A stretch of 37,078 bases of DNA from an uncultured Clostridia bacterium (GTDB lineage Bacteria; Bacillota; Clostridia; TANB77; CAG-508). The notes beneath the pieces were generated by a model that did no database searches, had not been told where the DNA came from, and saw only the letters and a program-made list of their open reading frames with translations. The DNA is taken from positions 1-37,078 of the forward strand of contig CAMIVO010000015.1 of NCBI GenBank assembly GCA_946401865.1, written 5' to 3'. The position numbers and the translations under genes were made by a program. Positions 23,947-35,500 of this stretch are shown here, one piece after another (position 1 is the first letter of the stretch; each line of letters begins with the position of its first letter).

Positions 23947-24294
23947 ATGATTGATAAAATCAAAAAAGATATATATAATTATAAGATGATTATTTTTTTT
24001 ATAATATTATATTTAGTTTTTATGCAAGTTATTTTCTCAACATTGTGTCCAATACAAGCTATATTTCACACTAATTGTCCGGGATGTGGTTTAACTCATG
24101 CAACAATATATATGTTTACAGGACAATTTAAGAAAGCCATTGATACAAATTATACAGTTTTTTTATGGTGGGGAATTATAATAGTATTATTCTTTAATAG
24201 ATATATAAAAAAAACTAGAATAAAAGTATTTCCATACTTTATAACTTTTGTAGCTAGTACTACATTATTAAGATTTATAATTAATAATCACTAA
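23947..24294 (+). CDS. DUF2752 membrane protein
   Basis: 115 residues. The diagnostic motif CPGCGLTHATIYMFTGQFKKAI (residues about 44-65, shown in part) places it in DUF2752. Three membrane helices flank it (about 13-32, 70-90, 97-112). The conserved Cys pair suggests metal or redox binding, but function is not established. The RBS is weak (AAAGGTAG about 5 bases upstream). Confidence 0.85.
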   Translation: MIDKIKKDIYNYKMIIFFIILYLVFMQVIFSTLCPIQAIFHTNCPGCGLTHATIYMFTGQFKKAIDTNYTVFLWWGIIIVLFFNRYIKKTRIKVFPYFITFVASTTLLRFIINNH

Positions 24295-24375
24295 ATAATA
24301 AAGAACTGTTATTATTCATAGTAAAACCTAAATGTAAATATTGTAATAGTTATGAATATACTTGAGGAGAGAAAA

Positions 24376-26559
24376 ATGGAAAAAATAATAAATATAATTT
24401 CAGAAGAATTAAAAGTTAAAAAATTTCAAGTTGAAAATGCAATAAAATTAATAGATGAAGGAAATACAATTCCATTTATTGCAAGGTACAGAAAAGAAGC
24501 AACAGGAGGACTTAGTGATGAGCAGCTTAGGGAATTAGGAGAAAGACTTACATATTTAAGAAATTTAGAACAGAGAAAAGAAGAAATAATTAAGTCTATT
24601 GAAGAACAAGGAAAACTAACAGATGAAATTTTACAAGCAACGGCATTAGCCACAACACTTGCAGAGGTTGAAGATATTTATAGACCATATAAACAAAAGA
24701 AAAAAACAAGAGCAACTGTTGCAAAAGCAAAGGGATTAGATCCATTAGCAGAGATTATAATAAAACAGGAAGAAACTAAACCTATCAATGAAATTGCTAA
24801 AGAATATATAAACATTGATTCTTTATCTGAAGAAGATTTGAAAAATAAAGATAAAGTTGTAAAAACTGCGGAAGAAGCTATTCAAGGAGCTTTAGATATT
24901 ATTGCAGAAGACATTTCAGATAATGCTGATTTTAGAAAAAAGATTAAAAGGATATGTTATAGAGAAGGATTAATAGCTACTAAAGCTGTAAATCCTGAAG
25001 AGAAATCTAATTATGAGATGTATTATGATTACAGTGAATTAGTATTTAGAATTCCAAGTCATAGAATTTTAGCAATAAATAGAGGGGAAAAAGAAGAATT
25101 TTTAAAGGTTAAAATTGATAAAAAAGAAGATAAGATTTTATATAATCTTGAGAAACAAATTATAAAAGGACAAACACAATTTACCCAAATGCTAAAAGAC
25201 ACAATTCTAGACAGCTTTAAAAGATTAATAGAACCATCCATAGATAGAGAAATTCGTTCTGACCTTACAGAAAAAGCAGAAGAAAAAGCGATAAAAGTAT
25301 TTGGACAAAATGCAAAACAATTATTATTAGGAGCACCAATTAAAGGAAAAACAGTTATGGGATTTGACCCAGCATACAGAACTGGTTGTAAAATTGCAGT
25401 TATAGATGAAACTGGAAAAGTTCTTGACATTTCAACTGTATATCCTACTGCACCACAAAATGACATAGAAGGTGCAAAAAAAGAACTTTTAAAGCTTATT
25501 AAAAAAGATAAAATAGATATGATTTCTATTGGAAATGGAACAGCTTCACGTGAATCTGAAAGCTTTGTGGCAGATATGTTAAAAGAAGCGGATCATGAAG
25601 TAAATTATGTAATAGTTAGTGAAGCTGGGGCATCTGTATATTCAGCATCAAAACTTGCTACTGAAGAATATCCAGATATAAATGTATCTATTAGAGGAGC
25701 AATTTCTATTGCCAGAAGACTTCAAGACCCATTAGCAGAGCTTGTAAAAATAGATCCAAAAGCAATAGGAGTTGGACAATACCAACATGATGTAAATCAA
25801 AAAAGATTAGCAGAAAGTTTAACAGGAGTTGTAGAAGATGCAGTTAACAAGGTTGGAGTTGATGTAAATACTGCAACACCTTCACTTCTAAGCTATGTTT
25901 CAGGAATAAATGCAGGATTGGCTAAGAATATTGTTAAATATAGAGATGAAAATGGAAAAATTCAAACAAGAAAAGAGTTACTAAAAGTTCCTAAGCTAGG
26001 GAAGGTTGCATTTGAACAATGTGCAGGATTTTTAAGAATAATGGATGGTAAAAATCCTATTGAGATGACAGCTGTTCATCCTGAAAGTTATGAAGTAGCA
26101 GAAAAATTACTAGATAAAATTGGATTTAAACTTGAGGATTTAAGAAACAAAGAGAAGGTGTTAGAATTAAGAGAAAAACTAAAAACGGTAAATATTCCAA
26201 ATATGGCAAAAGAGCTAAATATTGGAGAAATGACACTTAATGACATTATACAGGAACTTTCTAAGCCAGGAAGAGATCCAAGAGACGAAATGCCAAAACC
26301 AATATTACGTAGTGATGTTTTAAAATTTGAGGATTTAAAAGAAGGCATGGTACTTAATGGTACTGTACGTAATGTAATCGATTTTGGATGTTTTGTAGAT
26401 ATTGGAGTAAAATATGATGGATTAGTTCATATATCAGAAATGAGTGATAAATTTATAAAAAATCCATCAGAAATTGTTTCTGTTGGAGATATTGTTAAAG
26501 TTAAGGTTATAAAAATTGACCAAGAAAGACATAAAGTAGGATTAAGTATGAAAATATAA
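24376..26559 (+). CDS. tex: Tex-family RNA-binding protein with S1 domain
   Basis: 727 residues. Tex N-terminal helical region (IPFIARYRKEATGGLSDEQL), YqgF/RNase H-like domain (about 310-440: GFDPAYRTGCKIAVID, ISIGNGTASRESE), helix-hairpin-helix region (VNTATPSLLSYVSGINAGLA), then a C-terminal S1 domain (about 640-720: LKEGMVLNGTVRNVIDFGCF, DGLVHISEMS). Tex acts in nucleic-acid metabolism, affecting transcription and toxin expression in other bacteria. The ATG at 24376 follows GAGGAG by 7 bases; an upstream in-frame ATG at 24352 has no Shine-Dalgarno. It is complete and monocistronic, ending in a shared terminator. Confidence 0.93.
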   Translation: MEKIINIISEELKVKKFQVENAIKLIDEGNTIPFIARYRKEATGGLSDEQLRELGERLTYLRNLEQRKEEIIKSIEEQGKLTDEILQATALATTLAEVEDIYRPYKQKKKTRATVAKAKGLDPLAEIIIKQEETKPINEIAKEYINIDSLSEEDLKNKDKVVKTAEEAIQGALDIIAEDISDNADFRKKIKRICYREGLIATKAVNPEEKSNYEMYYDYSELVFRIPSHRILAINRGEKEEFLKVKIDKKEDKILYNLEKQIIKGQTQFTQMLKDTILDSFKRLIEPSIDREIRSDLTEKAEEKAIKVFGQNAKQLLLGAPIKGKTVMGFDPAYRTGCKIAVIDETGKVLDISTVYPTAPQNDIEGAKKELLKLIKKDKIDMISIGNGTASRESESFVADMLKEADHEVNYVIVSEAGASVYSASKLATEEYPDINVSIRGAISIARRLQDPLAELVKIDPKAIGVGQYQHDVNQKRLAESLTGVVEDAVNKVGVDVNTATPSLLSYVSGINAGLAKNIVKYRDENGKIQTRKELLKVPKLGKVAFEQCAGFLRIMDGKNPIEMTAVHPESYEVAEKLLDKIGFKLEDLRNKEKVLELREKLKTVNIPNMAKELNIGEMTLNDIIQELSKPGRDPRDEMPKPILRSDVLKFEDLKEGMVLNGTVRNVIDFGCFVDIGVKYDGLVHISEMSDKFIKNPSEIVSVGDIVKVKVIKIDQERHKVGLSMKI

Positions 26560-26589
26560 AGAAGCAGTTTATTGAATAACTGCTTCTTT
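26558..26589. terminator. Bidirectional intrinsic terminator
   Basis: Twelve-bp stem AAAGAAGCAGTT with its perfect inverse (26578-26589). It ends tex on the + strand and the NRPS-kinase-regulator operon on the - strand. Confidence 0.9.
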
Positions 26590-27648
26590 ATATTTTTCTT
26601 GAATTTCTTTTATTTTTTCAGGAGAATTTTTAAGTATATTTATAAAGACAGTAGCTATTTCTGGATCAAATTGAGTGCCTTTGCAACCTTCAATTTCGGA
26701 AATAACTGTTTCTATAGGTAATGAATCTCTATATGATCTTCTTGAAGTCATAGCATCAAAAGTATCTGCAATTGCAGTAATTCTAGCTAAAAATGGGATT
26801 TTTTCTCCAGATAATTGTTCAGGGTATCCTTTTCCATCATATCTTTCGTGGTGATATTTTACAATAGGCAAAATATCTTGGAAAATTGAAGCTGTGGAAA
26901 GGATGTGAGCTCCAATTGTTGGATGATTTTTTATTTCAGAATATTCATTTTCAGAAAGTTTACCTTCTTTTTGCAATATTGAATCTGGTACACCAATTTT
27001 ACCAATATCGTGGAACAGACCACCAATTTCAAGTCTTCGAAGGTCTTCGTTAGAAAGACCTAATTCTTTTCCAATTAATACTGAAATAGCTGAAACTCTG
27101 TCAGAGTGACCTCTAGTATAGGTATCTTTTGCTTCAACTGTATATCTAAGAGTCTGAATACTTTCCATATATGCTTTTTCAAGCTGTTTATATGTATCAG
27201 ATAATTTATCATTTATAGATTTGATTTCTTTCATTTGTTCAACCGATTTTATTCCTGATTCTATCAACAACAACAATTGATCAAATTTATCACTTTTTTC
27301 ACAATATCCTTGAATATCTAATCTCTTTATAGTTTCAAGAGGTGGAGCAAGGTCTTTGTGACCTGTAAGTAAAAGTATATATAATTCTTTATTAAATTTT
27401 CTAATTTCTTCAACTACCTGATCTCCGTGAAGAGGTGTCATTATAAAGTCAAGAAGGAGTAAATCAAAGTGTTCATGTTTTATTCTTTCAATTGCTTCTT
27501 CTGGATTGGTTATTCCAGTAAAAGAATATCCAGATCGTTTTAAAAAAATTGAAAGAGAATCAATAATTCCTTGCTCATCATCAACTGCAAGTATTTTATA
27601 TAAAGAATTTGTATTTGAATCATTATTTTGAATATTGCCTATTCTCAT
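26569..27648 (-). CDS. Response regulator with HD-GYP c-di-GMP phosphodiesterase domain
   Basis: 359 residues. The receiver domain (about 18-130) has acidic pocket D23/D24, phospho-acceptor D67 (LLLLDFIMTP), T95 and K119-type residues. A coiled linker leads to an HD-GYP domain (about 165-350) with HD at 213-214 (LFHDIGKIGVP), HPTIGAHIL, HHERYDGKGYP at 266-276 and IADTFDAMTSRRSYR. Family members hydrolyse cyclic di-GMP when phosphorylated. The Shine-Dalgarno AAGGGGGG is 9 bases from the ATG. It follows the sensor kinase by 79 bases on the same strand, so it is the obvious partner. It is the last gene of the NRPS operon, ending in a terminator. Confidence 0.92.
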   Translation of the reverse strand: MRIGNIQNNDSNTNSLYKILAVDDEQGIIDSLSIFLKRSGYSFTGITNPEEAIERIKHEHFDLLLLDFIMTPLHGDQVVEEIRKFNKELYILLLTGHKDLAPPLETIKRLDIQGYCEKSDKFDQLLLLIESGIKSVEQMKEIKSINDKLSDTYKQLEKAYMESIQTLRYTVEAKDTYTRGHSDRVSAISVLIGKELGLSNEDLRRLEIGGLFHDIGKIGVPDSILQKEGKLSENEYSEIKNHPTIGAHILSTASIFQDILPIVKYHHERYDGKGYPEQLSGEKIPFLARITAIADTFDAMTSRRSYRDSLPIETVISEIEGCKGTQFDPEIATVFINILKNSPEKIKEIQEKYKEAVIQ

Positions 27649-27727
27649 AAGAAAGTACCCCCCTTTTTAGTATATAAAATAAACTACAACTATTATAAAC
27701 ATAAATTTTACAAAATGCAATACTTTT

Positions 27728-29530
27728 TTATAATGGTAATATTATATTAAATGTAGTTCCTTTACCAGGTTCAGATTCAAAGGTTATATCTCCATTAAAA
27801 TGAGCTTTTATTGTTGAATATGACATGTAAAGTCCTAAACCAGTTCCGTTTTTTCCTTTAGTGGTAACCATTTCTTTAAATAACTTATTTTTTATTTTTT
27901 CAGGTAGACCTGAGGCATGGTCCCTAATGGAAATAATACAATTGGAATTATCTCTTGTAACAATTAGTTCAATTGTTTGTTCAGGCTTTCCATTATATGC
28001 TTGTATTGCATTAGATAGCATGTTATTAATAATTTGAACTAAACTGTTAACATCTCCTTTAATAACAGTATTTTCATCCGTTTTTACAGAAACATTTAAA
28101 TAGATAATAGCATTTTTTAGTTCATGTTTCATTAATATATCAACACGTTTTAATAATTCAGTTATTGTAAAATTAATTTCTTCATCATTTGTAAAGTTTA
28201 CAGCTTGTCCTTTAACAGCTGTAATTACATCTGACATATATTCTGAATAGCTTTTAATTTTTGATATCCAATTTTTCATATCTTTTGCAATATCATGATA
28301 ATCATCATTTGTAACAATTGGATTACCTATTGAATTATCTAGTTCATCTGCTAAATCTTTTAGACCTTCGGCAGCTCCAGAAATAGACATTATAGGAGTT
28401 TTTAGGTTGTGTGCAATTCCACCTATCATTTGTCCTAAAGAAGATAGACGTTCTCTTTCAATTAACATATTTTGGTTATCTTTAATTGTTTCCATATCTT
28501 TTTTGTGTTGGGTAATATCTTTAAATAAAATTAGAATCCCTAGAATTTGTCCGTTATTTAAAATTGAGGATATTTCAACATTAAAAGATTTTTTTAAATC
28601 TTTTACATCTATTTCAAAAGTTTCAGTTAAATCATTATTATTTACTTTTTCAAACCCTTCAAGAAAAAGGTTTTCATCTATTTTATAATGTTTAGATATT
28701 TCAAAAAAACTATATCCTCTTATTTTTGCAGTATCTTTTATTTTAAATGTATTTATAAAAGTTCTGTTAAAATCAGATATTTCATAATTTATATTTAGGA
28801 CAATATATCCATCTGAAATTCTATCAACTATTCTTTGTAAAGCAATAGGAGTAGATCCTAAAAAGTCAAATTTTAAAATTGCTAAAAATAAAAATGATAT
28901 GGTAATTGAAAATGTAATAGGTGTCAAATAATTTGACATTGGTATAATTTGAAAAGCACCTAATACATTAACAATTAAAGGAACCAATGTTCCGATAATA
29001 ATCAATACAGCTTGTTTAGAGAAAAAACCAGCATTTTTAATAGAATATTTTATTAATATTAGTAATGAAATGGCGAACAATATATAGGTATATACTAGAT
29101 GTATATATATATAAGGACCATAAACTGTATATTCTAAATTAACTGAATATACTACATAAAATAAATGATGATATTCGTTTGTCCACAATAGCAATAAAGA
29201 TAAAATTGGAACAATGAATAGTAGTAAATATTTTAATTTAAATTTAATTTTTGTTTTAATAAAAATTAATGCCATAAAGAAGAAAGAAACAGGTAAAAAA
29301 CAAATGGAAATATATGTAAAATAATCGAAATATATAGGGTTAATATTCGATTTATTTGTTGCAAAAATTTGAGCAATTGCACACAATAACCAAAATATTA
29401 AAAGCCCGATTGAAACAAGAAAAGATTTATCCAATTGTTTTTTATTTTTTTTATGTAGTATAAATGTAAAAAGAAAAATCAAAAAAATACATAAAATTAT
29501 TAATGTCATATTCATTGTTGTATAATTCAT
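27728..29530 (-). CDS. Sensor histidine kinase with N-terminal 7TM domain and PAS
   Basis: 600 residues. Seven hydrophobic helices (about 8-215) match the histidine-kinase N-terminal 7TM region. A PAS domain follows (about 225-335: ISDGYIVLNINYEISDFN), then HisKA with phospho-acceptor His at about 373 (IGGIAHNLKTP). The HATPase_c domain has the N box NNMLSNAIQAY, DHASGLPE, GTGLGLYMSY and an ending GKGTTFNIILPL. ATG 29530 is chosen: AAGGAG, inside the end of the NRPS gene, stands 11 bases upstream, while the longer GTG frame at 29542 touches it. It begins one base after the NRPS stop codon, so translation is probably coupled. The 7TM domain probably senses a small hydrophobic ligand; the NRPS product is a candidate. 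Confidence 0.9.
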   Translation of the reverse strand: MNYTTMNMTLIILCIFLIFLFTFILHKKNKKQLDKSFLVSIGLLIFWLLCAIAQIFATNKSNINPIYFDYFTYISICFLPVSFFFMALIFIKTKIKFKLKYLLLFIVPILSLLLLWTNEYHHLFYVVYSVNLEYTVYGPYIYIHLVYTYILFAISLLILIKYSIKNAGFFSKQAVLIIIGTLVPLIVNVLGAFQIIPMSNYLTPITFSITISFLFLAILKFDFLGSTPIALQRIVDRISDGYIVLNINYEISDFNRTFINTFKIKDTAKIRGYSFFEISKHYKIDENLFLEGFEKVNNNDLTETFEIDVKDLKKSFNVEISSILNNGQILGILILFKDITQHKKDMETIKDNQNMLIERERLSSLGQMIGGIAHNLKTPIMSISGAAEGLKDLADELDNSIGNPIVTNDDYHDIAKDMKNWISKIKSYSEYMSDVITAVKGQAVNFTNDEEINFTITELLKRVDILMKHELKNAIIYLNVSVKTDENTVIKGDVNSLVQIINNMLSNAIQAYNGKPEQTIELIVTRDNSNCIISIRDHASGLPEKIKNKLFKEMVTTKGKNGTGLGLYMSYSTIKAHFNGDITFESEPGKGTTFNIILPL

Positions 29531-29531
29531 A

Positions 29532-32500
29532 CTATAACACACTCCTTATAATTTCTAATATTTTGTATAAATAATTTATTGTATTTTTATGCCACTTAAA
29601 ACCAGTTTTTTTCAAATATTTTATTGAAAATTTAGCAGATAATTTAATATCTGATTCATAATTTAAATGAAAATTATTATCAAAATCATATAATATATTT
29701 TTTAAATATTGATTAGTATTTTTGCTATTTAATAATTTTTTTATACGATTTACAAAATTTGTTTCATCTGTTATATCAAATTTAAAATCGTTTTTTGAAA
29801 ATAATTTAACTAATTTTTGTATACTAACCATTTCTGGGTTAAATATATGAAAAACTCTATTATATTTTGATGGATGTTCTATTAATTTATAAACTGCATT
29901 TGAAGCATCATCAACAGGGGTAAGATCAAATTTTAATTTTAATAAATAATTTGGAATAAATCCAAGTTTTATAAATGAAAGCATTTTATTTATTAGTTCA
30001 TTATCTAAAGTATTTTCTTGAAAAATACCATCTTTATATCTTGGCATTAAATGTCCCATTCTTATAATATAAGCATCTAAACCATTTGATATTTCCTGCA
30101 AAAGCATATTTTCTGCTTCGAATTTTGTTTTAATATAAATGTTTTCTAAATTTTGACCTATATATAAACTAGATTCATCAAAATCAATTTTTATATTTTT
30201 ATTGCGAAAATCATATTTTTTATTTTGTAGTAAATAAGTTGAATCTAAATCTAAACCAGAAACACCTATAGTAGATATATGATAAAGTTTTTTGTTATTT
30301 TTTTTACAAAAACTAATAATATTTTCTACACTTTTTACATTTGCGTTATATATTTTATCATAGCTACCAAAATGAGAAACTATTGCAGCAGAATTTATTA
30401 CAACATCTATTGAATTAGATAAATCTTGTAATATCTTGTCAGTAAATCCAAAATTAATTTTTGCTATATCTCCAGAAATGACAAAAATTCTAGAGTCAAA
30501 AAGATTTTCAAAAGTATTATTAAAATAATATTGTAATTTTTGTTTTAATCTTGTTTTTGCAGGAATTTTTTGTGAATCCCTTACTATACAATAAATTTTG
30601 GTATCACTATTTTTAATAAATTCATATAAAATGTGTATTCCTAAATATCCTGTTGCACCAGTTAGTAATATACCATTGGTTTCATAATTAGTAATTTTAC
30701 ATTTTTTCTGTGCATTTTTTAAAACTTCTAAATGTTTTTCAGATAGATTTTCTATTTTTTTAAACATAAGTTTATTATCCATTGAAATTATTTTATTTTC
30801 TAACTCCAAAATAGTTGGACAGTTAAAAATATCTTGATAATTAATTTTATTAGAAATTTTTAATATTTCCATATTTAAAGTCATAGCTAAAAGAGAATCT
30901 CCACCTAATTCAAAGAAATTATCAGTAATTCCAATTGGACTTATGTTTAATATTTTTTCAAATATATTTACTAATTGGATTTGAAGATATGTTGTTGGTG
31001 CAATATAATTATTATTTGTAATATTAATAAATTTTTGTGGATCTGGAAGATTTTTTTTATCTACTTTCCCATTTGGAGTATATGGAAAATTCTCTAAAAC
31101 AATAAAATATGATGGAATCATATATCTTGGTAGATAATTTGAAATATATTGTTTTAAATTATTAGTTTCTATTTTTTTAATAGCAGTAAAATAACATACT
31201 AAAAATTCTTTATTATTAATAGTATTTTTTATAACTACGCATTTATTTATATTTGGATATTCTTGAATTACATTTTCAATTTCTTCAAGTTCAATTCTAA
31301 GCCCTCTAAGTTTTACTTGATAATCTGAACGACCTAAACAGATAATATTTCCATCATCCAAATATTTACCAACATCTCCACTCCTATACATAATAACATC
31401 TTTTAAGAATGGATTAGGGATAAAACTTTTTTCAGTTAAATCTTTCTTATTCAAATACCCTTTTCCAACACAATCTCCAGAAATATAGATATCACCAATT
31501 ATACCAACTGGTACAGGACGAAGATTTTTATCTAAAATATACATTTGAGAATTGTATATTGGTTTTCCTATTGTAATTATTTCATCATTCATTTCTGTTA
31601 AAGTACAATAATATGTTTCACTTGGACCATAGCCATTATAAACAACAATATTTGATATTTTATGTAACTCTTTAACTAAATTAAGAGGTAGCTGTTCTCC
31701 AGCAAGTATTACATATTTTAAATTTTTTAACATAGGCATTTCATTTATAAGATTGATAAATGTATTCATAACTGATGGTGTAGATTGTATAATTTGAATA
31801 TTATTTGTTTCCATTAGTTTATTTAATAAAATTGGTGAATTTTGTTCATTTTCATTTGCAATAACAACTTTTAATCCCTTTTGTAAAGAGATAAGAGTTT
31901 CATATGCAAAAATATCAAACGAAACTGTTGTTATAGAAACAATTGCTTGATTACAAGGATTTTTCAAATATTTAACATAGTTATTACAATAATTTGTAAA
32001 ATTGCTAAATACTTTATGAGAGATCATTACTCCTTTAGGTGTTCCAGTAGAACCAGAAGTATATATAATATACATAAGATCATCTAATGTATTAGTTTTC
32101 ACTAAATTTATATTTGACCTACTATATATATTAGAATATTTTAAATCAATTGAAATTTTATTTTCAAAATTTATTTTATCTAACAATTTATTTTGTGTTA
32201 ATAGTATTTTACTATTACTATTTTTAAGCATATAGTCCACTCTATCTTTAGGGTATGTTGGATCTATAGGAATATAGGCTGCACCTGATTTTAGCACAGC
32301 TAAGATAGATATAATCATCTCTAAAGAACGATTAACCATTATACCTACAAAATCGTTTCTATTTATATTTTTTTCAAATCTTAAGTAATTTGCTAAACTA
32401 TTAGCTTTTTCATTTAATTCTTTATAAGTTAGTTTTTGATCTTCAAAAACAACAGCAATATCATCTGGGGTTTTATCCACTTGTTCTTCAAATAAATCTA

Positions 32501-35500
32501 TAATAGTTTTATCTTTTGGATAATCAGTAGATGTATTATTAAAATCATATAATATAGTATGTTTTTCTTCTGAAGAAAGTATATCAATATTTTTTATTTG
32601 AATGTCTAAATTATCTAGTACAGAATTTATAGTATTTAAGTAATGAATAGACATATTCTTTACAAAATTTTCAGTAAATAAACTAGTAGCATATTCAAAA
32701 GTTAAGTGAATAGTATTATGTTGAGGTACTGCTTCAACCGATAAATCAAATTTTGATATATTAGTATCTGGTATGTAATATGTAGCTGTAATATCCTTAA
32801 TTGTTATTTCATGATATCCCTTATTCTGATATATAAACATGGTATCAAATAATGGGTTTCTACTAGTATCCCTTGAAATATTTAAATCTTTAACAAGTTC
32901 ATCAAAAGGATATGTTTGATGGTTAAAAGTATTAAGTAAATTGTTCTTCACATTAAGAACAAATGCTTTAAATGAGTCTGATTGATCAATTTTATTTCGT
33001 AATGCAAGGGTATTTACAAACATCCCAATTATATTATATGTTTCTGCAATGTCCCTACCTACAATTGGAGAGCCGATAACAATATCATCTTGTGAAGTAT
33101 ATTTTGAAAGCAGAATATAATAGCACGCAAGTAAAAACATATATGGCGTTATTTCAAGATTTTTACATATCGTTTGAATTTTTTTAGTAGTTTGTTTATC
33201 TATTAAGGAGTAAATTTTTTTTCCTATAAAAGAATGATTAGAAAGTCTAGGAAATTGAGTAGGTAAATTTAATACAGGGGGGTCATCTTGAAATTGGCTT
33301 AACCAATATAATTTATCTTCTTTAAAACAATCTGATTTTATTTTTTTATATTCATAAGTTGCATAGTCTTTATATTGGATATTTAAATCAGGTAATGTAA
33401 TATTATTATAAAGTTTAACTAGTTCATCAATAAAAATAGATAAAGATGTTCCATCACAAATAATGTGATGCATATCTATGAAGATAGCATTCTTTCCATT
33501 AGTAAACTTTAAATATTGTGCTCTGAATAATGGTGCTTTTGATAAATCAAAAGGTTTAACAAAATTATTAAAAATCAAGTCAATATTATCGAAGTTTTCA
33601 TTATCTAAAACATCTAATTTAAAATTAATATTGTTTTCTATTTTTTGAACAACATTTTCATTTTCAATTTCGAAATATGTACGTAAAGATTCTTGTCGTT
33701 GAATAATAATATTAATACATTTTTCTAATTTTTTTATATCAAATTCATTTTCAAAAATAATTCCACCAGGAATATTATAAAGAATTGAATCATTTCCATC
33801 CATTTGACTTGCAAAATAAATTCTTTTTTGAGCAGAAGAAAGCTGATAAAATGATGATTTAGGAACACTTTTTATTTCAATTTGGGTATTAGTAGAATTA
33901 TTTCGACTTATTATATCAGATATTTTTCTTATTTGAGAATTATCAATTATATCTTTTACATATAGTTGAATTCCAAATTCTTTTTGTATATATGTGCAAA
34001 ATGTAATGGCTGATAAAGAATCTCCTCCAATTTCAAAAAAGTTATCATCAATACTTACATCATTAATATTTAAGAGTCTATGTAAAAGTTCGATTAGTTT
34101 TGCATCAATGTTATTTCTTGGAGCTGTAATTTGAGTTTTAACTAGTTGATATTGTGGTAATGGAAGTTTATTGCGATCTATTTTACCATTGGCATTTATT
34201 GGCAAAGAATCCATTTGTATATAATATGTTGGAATAGAATATAAAGGTAATTTCTCTTTTAAATAATTTTTAAGAGAGTTTATATCTATATTGTTTGTAG
34301 AAGAAAAATAACAACATAGTACTTTTTCATTATTTATTTCTTTTATTATAATGCAACTTTCTTTGATATTTGGATATTGCTGTATTATAAGATTTATTTC
34401 ATTAATTTCCACTCTAAATCCGCGTATTTTTACTTGATTATCTATTCTACCTATGAAGTTAAGACTTCCATCAGGATTCCATTTTACAAAATCACCGGTT
34501 TTATATAAGGTACCTTTACTAAATACATTTGGTATAAAACTAGAATTGGTTTTGTCGGCTAAATTGAAATAACCTTTGCTTACTCCATCTCCACCAACTA
34601 ATAGTTCTCCAGGAACTCCTATTGGTTGTAGTTTCATATTTTTAGATACAACATAACAAGTTGAATTTGAAATTGGGTAACCTATTGGAATTGAAGAAGA
34701 ATACTTTTTTTCTATAGTAAAACAAGTCGAAAATGTGGTGTTTTCAGTTGGACCATATCCATTTATAATGGTAAGATTTGGACATGAATCTTTAACTCTA
34801 TTTATGTGTTTTACAGAAAGAACATCTCCACCAGTTAATAAAACTCTTAATGTTCTGAAAATATTTGGATTTTGTTCTATTAATTGATTAAATAAGGGTG
34901 CTGTAATCCACGATATGGTAATTTTATTTTTTATTAAGTATTTTTCCAGTAGAATAGGGTCAATCAGTTCATGTTTTTTTATTATATATAATTCATAACC
35001 ATTTAATAAAGCTCCCCAAATTTCAAAAGTACATGCATCAAATACAATAGATCCTGTTTGTAAAAATCGTTCATGAGGCATAAAATGAATATAATTAGTA
35101 TTTTTTACAAGACGAATGACATTTTGGTGTGACACCATAACTCCTTTAGGATTGCCAGTAGACCCAGAAGTATACATAACATAAGCTAAACTGTCATAAT
35201 TTGATTTTGAATGAATTGGAGCAACTTTTTTATATATTATACTATTATCTAAATTAATAGATATAACGTTTGAATAATTACATAATTTCTTTTCTAAACA
35301 TTGTAAAGTTAGTATATATTTAGAATTAGAATGATTAATCATATAATTAATACGTTCATTAGGATAATCTGTGTCTATAGGCATATATGCACAACTGCAT
35401 TTCAATGTAGCTAAAATTGCAATGATAGATTCTATGGATTTGTTAAAAAATAAACTAACAATATTATTTTCATCTAATCCTATTTTTCTCAAATAATATG